This document shows positions 1-5,730 of a stretch of 12,153 bases of DNA, piece by piece. The translations under genes were made by a program, and so were the position numbers. Within the stretch, counting starts at the first letter, position 1. The number at the start of each line of letters is the position of its first letter. The notes under the pieces are model-generated. The model ran no database searches, was not told where the DNA came from, and was given only the letters and a program-made list of their open reading frames with translations. This stretch comes from Desulfobacteraceae bacterium (lineage in GTDB: Bacteria; Desulfobacterota; DSM-4660; Desulfatiglandales; Desulfatiglandaceae), in the NCBI GenBank assembly GCA_030612945.1, contig JAUWMY010000034.1:1-12153 (forward strand), in the 5' to 3' direction.

Positions 1-515
1 CCTAGGGCGATATTTTTCTTGATAAGAGCCATGCAGGGCTCAACGGTTTCGAAAATAGGATCATCAATGGTAGTCTGGTCGAGGAAGACCTGCTTGGCGG
101 TCCCTTTGAACCGGGCGCATTCGATCTTGGCATACGGAAAATAGCGCTTACGGGCGGAGGAATCGGATAGCAACAGGGCGGCATGGGTGGGGTGTACCTG
201 GTCCCTCTCGGGAGTCAGTAGACCGAGATTTCGGAGCTGGCTTTTACCGATGGGTTTGCCAGTCAAGTCGCGATAGGCCTTTTGAAAAAGCTTCAGATTC
301 ACGTCTTCGAATCCACAGTCATAGACCGGCAAAGAATCGAAAGAGACCTTGCGATGCTGTCGTTCCAGTGCCTCTATGGTTTCTTGAGAGGCCTTACGGT
401 TCGTTGAACCTACCCGGATATAGGTACCTTTATGTTTACCACTCTTTTTAATGTAATAGGGTTTATTCGAGCCAGGGAAGATATCGACGACCAGAAGCGT
501 TTTCTTAAGTTTTCT
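1..515 (-). pseudogene. N-truncated AlbA_2/COG2865-type ATP-binding regulator fragment, runs off left edge
   Basis: An uninterrupted minus-strand frame of about 171 codons encodes a stretch typical of the COG2865 family (Schlafen/AlbA_2 DNA-binding domain followed by a GHKL-type ATPase domain). Recognisable pieces are VVDIFPGSNKPYYIKKSGK, then GTYIRVGSTNRKAS, then the linker SFDSLPVYD. In family members these lie in the second half of the AlbA_2 domain, so roughly the first 60-90 residues are missing here. The frame begins immediately after the TAG stop of eutA, with no start codon or ribosome site near, so the gene looks 5'-truncated by rearrangement. It continues past the left edge, so its C-terminus cannot be judged. 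Family assignment is from remembered motifs. Expression would require readthrough or cotranscription with eutA. Confidence 0.65.
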
Positions 516-1946
516 CTAATTCCTGTTGAAAACAAGAGATTTTACGGTAACGGGAAATACTTGACCGGCAACTAATGGTTCACCGATATCAATCCAATCC
601 CCTTCTTCCAGAATTAATTCATCTAATGACAGTAAATTAGTTTTCAAACCAGTTTCCCGGCGGATTACGTTTCCCACACTGCAGGCGATATCCTTTTCAA
701 AGATTAAAATAATTGGTATGTTATTTTCTATTGAAACGGGAAGAGCAGCTTCAATAGATTTTGCAAATAATTCTAATTTGGGGTAAGAAGCCCTGACTGG
801 ATCCTTGAAGTATAGTGCCACAGTTTCTTCGCCTTCGTTTAAATCAAATCTGTGAAATGAGATATTTATCTGTGATACAACGTGTTCAACGCTTAGTTTT
901 GACCTTTCGACATCCACCCTGAGTACGGGTACATTTTTTATGGGAAATGAAAGTTTGTTATCCATAAATCCTGAAGAACCGGAAATTGATAGCGAATACG
1001 CACCTGCACCAATGCCGGTTGCTCTAATTTTATTTACCGGCTCTATAACCGGAGAAGCTAACTTAAATTTCAGAGAATTTATCTTATTGGCCAGAATTTG
1101 TCCTATATCGTCGTAATTGCCATTACGCCCATATATCAACTCTGCGACACCACCCGAGAATGAATATTCATCAATTTTTTCCGGAAAATCCAGATCATTA
1201 GTCACCATTAACTGCCTGGCCAAAGAGGAACTTGCAGGACCGGTAATTACTTCAATTAAAACTTCGGCAAATTTTGTCGCTATTCTGTCTATATCCTCCC
1301 TTGGGATTTGATCCCCAATTTTATAATTCAATCCAATATGTTCCATAACTTTTATTGCAGGCTTGTCAATCCTCCAGATTTTTCCCTCTGGATTTACACC
1401 AAGCAAAACAGCTCCTACAGATATAGAACTTGTAGATATAATCTCCCCATTTTTTGATATGGCAATGTTAGATGTTCCCCCACCAATGTCACAAGATAGT
1501 ATTGTTTTATTATAATTCTTTGATCTATTTGTTGCACCTGAACCCATTGCAGCGATCAGGCTTTCGAAATTCGGTCCTGCCGTTGCTGCTACAAATTTTC
1601 CTGCATCTTTGGAAAGGGCTTCAACAATTTGCCTTGCATTATCTTTCTTAGCTGTTTCTCCGGTTACAACAACTGCACCTGTTTGAATATCTGCAGGATC
1701 AATCCCTGCGCTTTTGTATTCTTCTTTCAAAAAATCAGTTAATTTATCGATATCAATTGTCTTATTATCCAAAAAAGGCGTATTTATTATTCTCCCCTCA
1801 TAAACTATATTTCTTTCCTGAATGTGAAAACGACGAGAATCAGACCGTTCATCTCTTTTCAGTACCAGATTTGAAAAAACCAAATGACTGGTTGAACTTC
1901 CCACGTCTACACCAACTGAAAGTATTTCAATTTCGTTTATTTCCAT
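516..1946 (-). CDS. eutA: EutA, ethanolamine ammonia-lyase reactivating factor
   Basis: The 476-residue product matches EutA in length (E. coli EutA is about 467) and in architecture. EutA is an ASKHA-fold ATPase that reactivates B12-dependent ethanolamine ammonia-lyase by exchanging damaged cobalamin. Visible motifs are the phosphate-1 loop VGVDVGSST (residues 11-19), the family signature ITGETAKKDNAR-like block (about 94-105), ATAGPNFES (121-129), the phosphate-2 motif CDIGGGTSN (152-160), the adenosine motif FSGGVAE (263-269), and the C-terminal GDWIDIGEP...GQVFPVTVKSLVF block that normally ends EutA. The gene is therefore complete. The start is ATG at 1944-1946, with only a weak GAGAA ahead of it. 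No eutBC or microcompartment genes are in the window. Base composition is clearly more AT-rich than the AOR operon, suggesting separate acquisition. Whether it serves a lyase elsewhere is unknown. Confidence 0.9.
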   Translation of the reverse strand: MEINEIEILSVGVDVGSSTSHLVFSNLVLKRDERSDSRRFHIQERNIVYEGRIINTPFLDNKTIDIDKLTDFLKEEYKSAGIDPADIQTGAVVVTGETAKKDNARQIVEALSKDAGKFVAATAGPNFESLIAAMGSGATNRSKNYNKTILSCDIGGGTSNIAISKNGEIISTSSISVGAVLLGVNPEGKIWRIDKPAIKVMEHIGLNYKIGDQIPREDIDRIATKFAEVLIEVITGPASSSLARQLMVTNDLDFPEKIDEYSFSGGVAELIYGRNGNYDDIGQILANKINSLKFKLASPVIEPVNKIRATGIGAGAYSLSISGSSGFMDNKLSFPIKNVPVLRVDVERSKLSVEHVVSQINISFHRFDLNEGEETVALYFKDPVRASYPKLELFAKSIEAALPVSIENNIPIILIFEKDIACSVGNVIRRETGLKTNLLSLDELILEEGDWIDIGEPLVAGQVFPVTVKSLVFNRN

Positions 1947-1976
1947 TGTTATTTCTCGAAACTACCCAGGTATATA

Positions 1977-2019
1977 TTAGACAGGATAACCCCGCCATGC
2001 GCGGGGTTATCCTGTCTAA
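1977..2019. repeat. Perfect 19-bp inverted repeat with 5-nt loop between iclR and eutA
   Basis: Arms 1977-1995 and 2001-2019 are perfect reverse complements around the loop CATGC (1996-2000), giving a GC-rich stem in the middle. It lies 31 bp upstream of the eutA start. On the minus strand a run of six T precedes the stem rather than following it, and AT-rich sequence follows, so it is not a standard intrinsic terminator for iclR. It may be a mobile palindromic repeat, a leader hairpin, or a protein-binding site. Confidence 0.8.
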
Positions 2020-2090
2020 AAAAGAGACGCCTGAATAGTACCCAACAACTTGACAACTCAACTATTTAACCACTTAACGAAGTCTGCAAC

Positions 2091-2873
2091 CTAATTTACA
2101 GGTTGTTCTTGAATCCTGCTCCTAATGGCCTCTGCCGCTTTTTTGGTTACCTTGATAATGGCCTTCATCTTTTTTTCGTCCAGACTTGCCTTGAACCCAA
2201 CGACCCAAATTGCTGACATCAATTGACCCAATCCCATTATTGGCGATGCTACGGCCCTGACACCCAGGATATATTCCTCATCATCAACGGCATAGCCCTT
2301 TTTTCTGACACTCCTTAACTCCTGATAATACAGCTCCGGATCTACGATGGTATTTTTCGTAAACCGGGTCAGACCTTTTGATCGGATTATTTTTTCGGTT
2401 TGCTTTTCTTCCATGGAGGCCAAAAAGACCTTTCCCACTGCCCCGGCAAATAGAGGGATTATTGTTCCTATTGGGGCCGTAATCTTAAGATCCTGTCTTG
2501 ATTCAACGATATCCAACACGGTCACATGGTCCCAGTTTAAGATACCCAGGAAAACCGACGCCTGTGTCTTTTCCATCAGTTCCTCCATAATGGGTCTTGC
2601 CAGGGTTTTTAGATCAATCTGGGAATAGGCCAATCTACCAAGTTCGAAAAGCGTGAGGCCCAGTCTGTACCTTTTCGTATGCGGGTCTCTCATAAGAGCC
2701 CCCAACTCCTCCAGGGTAGAGGTCATGCCATGAACCGTACTCTTGGCCATATTGAGGCCCCTTGCTATTTCACTGACCCCAAGACCTTCTTTGGATGAAG
2801 AAAGTGCCCCAAGAATTTCAAAAGCTTTTTTTACTGATGGTGCGCCATATCTTTTCATATTATTGTTCACCAT
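2091..2873 (-). CDS. IclR-family transcriptional regulator
   Basis: The 260-residue protein has the two-domain IclR layout. An N-terminal winged helix-turn-helix (about residues 14-72) contains VKKAFEIL, the recognition region LGVSEIARGLNMAKSTVHG (31-49) and wing RDPHTKRYRLG (62-72). A C-terminal effector-binding domain (about 88-255) contains VESRQDLKI, the GTIIPLFAGAVGKVFLA block (136-152), the YAVDDEEYILGVRAVASPI block (194-212) and WVVGF. The effector is not predictable. The start is ATG at 2871-2873; ATG at 2856-2858 (residue 6) is an alternative, and neither has a strong ribosome site. A good promoter lies just upstream. A palindrome covers the start codon and recurs ahead of the membrane ferredoxin and AOR genes, so I infer autoregulation and control of those genes, probably by repression. 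Confidence 0.92.
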   Translation of the reverse strand: MVNNNMKRYGAPSVKKAFEILGALSSSKEGLGVSEIARGLNMAKSTVHGMTSTLEELGALMRDPHTKRYRLGLTLFELGRLAYSQIDLKTLARPIMEELMEKTQASVFLGILNWDHVTVLDIVESRQDLKITAPIGTIIPLFAGAVGKVFLASMEEKQTEKIIRSKGLTRFTKNTIVDPELYYQELRSVRKKGYAVDDEEYILGVRAVASPIMGLGQLMSAIWVVGFKASLDEKKMKAIIKVTKKAAEAIRSRIQEQPVN

Positions 2874-2880
2874 AATGAAC
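2865..2880. promoter_or_regulatory. Candidate IclR operator 1 (GTTCANNATAATGAAC), over the iclR start
   Basis: The plus strand reads GTTCACCATAATGAAC, an inverted repeat of GTTCA/TGAAC with a 6-bp spacer. It overlaps the iclR ATG and would lie a few bases downstream of the transcription start predicted from the promoter at 2891-2918, a position suited to autorepression. It is one of four copies in the window. Confidence 0.7.
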
Positions 2881-2890
2881 CCATTTATAC

Positions 2891-2918
2891 TTTATAATCA
2901 TGTGGCATTGTTTGTCAA
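2891..2918 (-). promoter_or_regulatory. Predicted sigma-70 promoter of iclR
   Basis: On the minus strand a perfect TTGACA (2913-2918) is followed after 16 bp by TATAAA (2891-2896). The predicted start near 2884 gives a leader of about 11 nt to the first ATG, or about 26 nt to the ATG at residue 6. Operator 1 begins about 4 bp downstream of that start. Confidence 0.65.
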
Positions 2919-3006
2919 CACACATTATTTAGTTGTCAGGGCTAAATCATTTTAAGAGATAACACGTTGAATGAATAGAGTTTATTTGTTTATTTAATTT
3001 TCTAAA

Positions 3007-3174
3007 ATTCGAAGCTCGAAATCCGAAATCCGAAACAAATACGAATGACATAAATCCCAAATTCAAAACGTAACAATATCCTGTAAATGTTGTATAAGTA
3101 CAAGAAATGTTTTGGGCATTTGATATTAGAATTTTGATATTGTTTCGTATTTCGATATTCGTATTTCGGATTTA
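3007..3174. repeat. Imperfect long inverted repeat, MITE-like
   Basis: The left arm (about 3007-3066) is built from 'cgaaatc' units and its right partner (about 3114-3174) from 'gatttcg/gtatttcg' units. In the best-matching part, 3016-3038, about 18 of 23 positions pair. The remaining loop is about 50 bp and carries no coding sequence. This style of repeat is common between genes of environmental Desulfobacterota (general recollection), suggesting a dispersed non-autonomous element. Confidence 0.6.
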
Positions 3175-3276
3175 GTCATCTTGAAAATACATCTATTTGG
3201 TCAAGTTACATTCTACTTTGACGTTTCCCTGATTTAGTTGTATTTAGATATAGCATATATAAAGAAGACAATACTC

Positions 3277-3304
3277 TTGACAATAACCTGGAATATGGTA
3301 AGCT
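3277..3304 (+). promoter_or_regulatory. Predicted promoter of the membrane ferredoxin gene
   Basis: A perfect TTGACA (3277-3282) is present. The -10 at 16 bp spacing (TAAGCT, 3299-3304) is poor, so the assignment rests on its match to the AOR-operon promoter: CTTGACA, 11 bp, TATGGTA, 17 bp, AGTTCA, with identical spacing in both. Confidence 0.5.
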
Positions 3305-3317
3305 TTTTGCGGCACTG

Positions 3318-3335
3318 AGTTCAGAATAATGAACT
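3318..3335. promoter_or_regulatory. Candidate IclR operator 2, ahead of the membrane ferredoxin gene
   Basis: The inverted repeat AGTTCA-gaataa-TGAACT contains the 16-mer GTTCAGAATAATGAAC. Together with its two flanking GG bases it is identical at 18 of 20 positions to operator 4 ahead of the AOR operon. It starts 41 bp after the first base of the TTGACA box, which would put it just downstream of the transcription start. Confidence 0.7.
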
Positions 3336-3724
3336 GGCGAAGCTATGCCTCAAACCGATGAGTTTGGGTGTATTTATCCGTATTTGGTCAATATCTTGTT
3401 GATAAAACCCTTACGGGTAAACTCCGGGTTAGGAATTTAGGCCTGCACTTCGGGTCTTCAATTTTGTCCCTGTCCCTAACCCTGAATCCCGCTTTCAGCG
3501 GGAAACCTGTGAACGCTTACGTAGATGAGTATAGGCCCTTATAAAAAATATTGTGCGCAAAATGGGCACAAATTTAGATTCCAACAGCGAAGCGCTCTGT
3601 TGCAAATAAATTTAGGAATTTAGGAATTCAGGGATTACATTGAAGCGGTTGTTTTTAATTCCTCAATACCTCAATTCGCAATTCCTCAATTCCGGGTTAT
3701 CCGGGTTAGGAGTGATAATACCAG

Positions 3725-4750
3725 ATGGATTTTTATTCCTTTGTTGAAGGCCCTTTGTTGTGGATTGCCTTTCTTGTTTTTCTTGCGGCCCTTTTAATAA
3801 GGCTTTTTTTCTTTTCATACTCAATAATAAGGAGCAGCAGGGATAAGGATAAAAGGCAGGTTTACACCTTAGCTACTTTTGGACGCTTTTTTTTGCCTTT
3901 TCATATGGCGGTTGCAAAAAAACCCGTTTACGCAACGCTTCGCTACATATTCCACCTATGCATGATAGTTGTTCCAATATGGTTTAGCGGGCATATCGTC
4001 TTGTGGAGCGAATCGAGATTTGAGTGGGAATGGATTGAATTGCCAGATGCATGGGCCGACTGGATGACACTTGTTTTGTTAGGTTTAGCAGCCTATTTTT
4101 TGATCAGACGTATTATAATTCCGGAGATCCACCTTAACTCTTCAAAATCAGACTACATTTTGATTATCATAACTGCCCTGCCATTCATGACCGGATACTT
4201 TTTAACTCATGGCACTCTTGATTCCGTATCTTTCCTGGGAGATAATATGACAGTTATTCATATGCTGAGCGGTGAGGCAATGATACTGATGGCGGTTTTC
4301 CTTTTTTGTAGAACCCGTCTTAATATCAAAAAATGCGTTGGTTGCGCGGCATGTGAACTGAGTTGCCCAACAGGAACACTTGAGTCAAACGATAATGGGA
4401 AACATCGCATTTTTACTTACTCTCACTATCAATGTATCTGTTGTGGGGCATGCGTAAATACCTGCCCGGAAGACGCCGCGGAATTGCGGCATGAAATAAG
4501 TGCAAAACGACTTGTTCAGGTATTATTAAAACAGGAAATAAGGTCAATCGAGCTACAGGCTTGTGAACGATGCGGCGCCCTTTTTGCACCCGAACCCCAG
4601 ATGGAAAAAATCGGCTTGACCTTTACCCATGACTACACAAAATTTTGCCCAAACTGTAGAAAGGCTAATATTGGAGACACGTTGCATCAATTGTCTCCGT
4701 GGCACAGAAAGCCAGAAAAAACCGGCGAAGCGACACCCAAGGCTTCTTAA
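3725..4750 (+). CDS. Membrane cytochrome b-like/ferredoxin fusion protein
   Basis: The 341-residue protein has an N-terminal membrane domain with about five helices (about 12-35, 74-95, 112-129, 143-161, 174-196). His77 and His90 lie in helix 2; His162 follows helix 4 and His179 lies in helix 5, a layout resembling the diheme NarI/DsrM type. A two-cluster ferredoxin follows: Cys204/207/210/214 and Cys237/240/243/247, each ending in CP. The tail has a second metal site, Cys280/283 and Cys308/311 (CERC...CPNC), like the zinc-ribbon tails of some hydrogenase-type ferredoxin subunits. The likely role is electron transfer between cytoplasmic iron-sulfur carriers and the quinone pool. No DsrK/HdrD-like partner is adjacent. 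AGGAG at 3708-3712 is the ribosome site. It shares promoter and operator design with the AOR operon, so I infer it is that enzyme's membrane partner. The ferredoxin domain is certain; heme binding is inferred. Confidence 0.8.
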   Translation: MDFYSFVEGPLLWIAFLVFLAALLIRLFFFSYSIIRSSRDKDKRQVYTLATFGRFFLPFHMAVAKKPVYATLRYIFHLCMIVVPIWFSGHIVLWSESRFEWEWIELPDAWADWMTLVLLGLAAYFLIRRIIIPEIHLNSSKSDYILIIITALPFMTGYFLTHGTLDSVSFLGDNMTVIHMLSGEAMILMAVFLFCRTRLNIKKCVGCAACELSCPTGTLESNDNGKHRIFTYSHYQCICCGACVNTCPEDAAELRHEISAKRLVQVLLKQEIRSIELQACERCGALFAPEPQMEKIGLTFTHDYTKFCPNCRKANIGDTLHQLSPWHRKPEKTGEATPKAS

Positions 4751-4802
4751 CGGTAAAGAACCCAGGCCCATCGAAGATTCGGCCAGGCGGGGCTGAAAAA
4801 AA

Positions 4803-5098
4803 TGAACATCGAACATCGAATGATGAATGAAAGACAAAAACAAGGGCAAGAATTTCATTAAAGGAATTTAGGGAGACCCAGAGATGGTTAAAACTTATTC
4901 AGAGTGTACCACTAATTAAAAAGCCTGAACTATTAGATGCTATTTTACAGGAAACATAAGAATTAATTAAGATTTTCGTTACGAGTATCAAAACGGCTGA
5001 AAAAAAATAGAAATAGTCATTGCATGTTCGGTATTAGATAATTGTTTTTTTATTCGATGTTGGACGTTCAATGTTCGATGTTCGACGTTCATCTTTCA
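4803..5098. repeat. Inverted-repeat-bounded element containing a gene relic
   Basis: The left end (about 4803-4831) is made of 'gaacatc' units; the right end (about 5051-5098) carries their complement 'gatgttc/gacgttc' units. Together they bracket the four-helix-bundle protein relic. The arrangement resembles the intergenic cassettes in which small four-helix-bundle (23S rRNA intervening-sequence-like) proteins are often found. This is an inference from repeat layout. Confidence 0.5.
4846..5010 (+). pseudogene. Relic of a four-helix-bundle (23S rRNA IVS-type) protein
   Basis: Reading the plus strand in the frame of codon 4894, the translation contains SLKEFRETQRWLKLIQ, then KKPELLDAILQET, an in-frame TAA at 4957-4959, then ELIKIFVTSIKTAEKK and a TAG at 5008-5010. 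This matches the C-terminal half of the four-helix-bundle (S23/IVS protein) family, where a pattern like RET-x-WL-x-LI ... LL-x-E-x-EEL-x-IF is typical. The N-terminal half is replaced by repeat sequence and the conserved Glu codon before ELIKIF appears to have become TAA. It is too degenerate to be functional. Confidence 0.65.
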
Positions 5099-5198
5099 AA
5101 ACACCCACGGATTTAGACCTGCGGAGTAATGGGATGTTGGAAAAACTGGTCTCTGAACCTCGATGAGGTTTCTAAAGCGGTTTAAAAGTGGGCTGTAT

Positions 5199-5232
5199 TT
5201 CCAGACCGTTCATTATGATGAACGGTCTGGAA
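5199..5232. promoter_or_regulatory. Candidate IclR operator 3 within an extended 15-bp-arm palindrome
   Basis: Arms TTCCAGACCGTTCAT (5199-5213) and its exact complement (5218-5232) flank TATG. The core, read on the minus strand, is GTTCATCATAATGAAC (5208-5223), matching the other three operator copies. It lies about 164 bp upstream (centre to centre) of operator 4, as an auxiliary site might. Confidence 0.65.
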
Positions 5233-5329
5233 GCCCTCAGACCTTCTTTGTCGTATATATAAATATTGCTTTATGTCAAGAATGATATAACAATTTTTCG
5301 AAAACACTACATAAAAAATATATTTCCCC

Positions 5330-5357
5330 TTGACAAAGGGGATGACTATGGTATGGT
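5330..5357 (+). promoter_or_regulatory. Predicted sigma-70 promoter of the AOR operon
   Basis: A perfect TTGACA (5330-5335), 16 bp, then TATGGT (5352-5357). The -35 sits inside a small inverted repeat (TCCCCTT...AAGGGGA, 5325-5342). The expected start is near 5364, just before operator 4. Confidence 0.55.
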
Positions 5358-5369
5358 TTATTATCTTTA

Positions 5370-5389
5370 CAGTTCACGATAATGAACTG
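5370..5389. promoter_or_regulatory. Candidate IclR operator 4, ahead of the AOR operon
   Basis: A perfect 7-bp-arm inverted repeat CAGTTCA-cgataa-TGAACTG containing GTTCACGATAATGAAC. It lies a few bases downstream of the predicted transcription start, about 80 bp before the zinc-ribbon start codon. Spacing from TTGACA is identical to that of operator 2. Confidence 0.72.
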
Positions 5390-5468
5390 GGCTTAGCGCC
5401 AAAGAAGGATGTCTGATTGGTATTGGTCCTATTTTGGTATTCTGCTTTAAGACAGAAAGGAGAGTATT

Positions 5469-5729
5469 ATGACAGTAGAAAAAGAAGGGTTATCAACGGC
5501 CGAGAGTCTGCGAAAGGCCAGAACTTACGGTAAGTTTAGATGCCACAATCCTACATGCATGGAAAGAATCCAGCCGGAGAAGGGAAAAAAGACCGCCAAA
5601 TGCCCGACATGCGGAATGGAATACCGGGTCCACTGGGTCAATCCCAACCTGCCCCGTATCAGAGGACCGGTATGGGACGTAAACAGAAAATTGGCAGAAG
5701 CAAAATTAAAAGAAATGGGGGTAAAATAA
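5469..5729 (+). CDS. Small zinc-ribbon protein, first gene of the AOR operon
   Basis: The 86-residue protein has one apparent metal site: Cys25-x4-Cys30 and Cys45-x2-Cys48 (CHNPTC ... CPTCGMEYRV), the layout of a zinc ribbon or rubredoxin-like knuckle. The C-terminal third (about 58-86) is polar and ends in a probable helix rich in Lys, Glu and Ala. A strong ribosome site AAGGAG stands at about 5457-5462. Its TAA is one base from the AOR start codon, and the AOR ribosome site lies within its last codons, so the two are probably translationally coupled. That suggests it acts with the catalytic subunit, as an accessory subunit, a chaperone or an electron-transfer piece. I do not recognise a named family. 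Confidence 0.8.
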   Translation: MTVEKEGLSTAESLRKARTYGKFRCHNPTCMERIQPEKGKKTAKCPTCGMEYRVHWVNPNLPRIRGPVWDVNRKLAEAKLKEMGVK

Positions 5730-5730
5730 T

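Larger units (their letters stand above)
2919..3724. other. Long repeat-rich intergenic region between divergent iclR and the membrane ferredoxin gene
   Basis: I find no convincing gene in about 800 bp. It holds, in order: a ~170-bp imperfect inverted repeat (3007-3174), a promoter with an IclR-type palindrome (3277-3335), and a 389-nt leader. The leader contains a small GC hairpin (CCCGCT/AGCGGG, 3488-3502) and a second degenerate inverted-repeat cluster (about 3612-3692) built from 'aggaattt' and 'aattcct' units. The long leader between operator and start codon is unusual, but no riboswitch class was recognised. Confidence 0.7.
4751..5468. other. Intergenic region with a gene relic, inverted repeats and operon control sites
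   Basis: There is no intact gene in about 720 bp. It holds a repeat-bounded element with the remains of a four-helix-bundle protein gene (about 4803-5098), a 34-bp perfect-arm palindrome (5199-5232), and the promoter and operator of the AOR operon (5330-5389). Short direct repeats of 'attggt' lie in the 80-nt leader after the operator. Confidence 0.7.

Noticed and set aside
1977..2019. Intrinsic terminator of iclR
   Set aside because: On the minus strand the T-run comes before the stem and no T-run follows it.
3276..3300. Sigma-54 promoter
   Set aside because: There is no TGGC/TTGC pair at the required 10-bp GG-GC spacing; CTTGACA...TATGGTA does not fit the -24/-12 consensus.
3345..3440. 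A 31-codon open frame in the leader of the membrane ferredoxin gene
   Set aside because: It has no ribosome site and no recognisable product, and it ends in repeat sequence.
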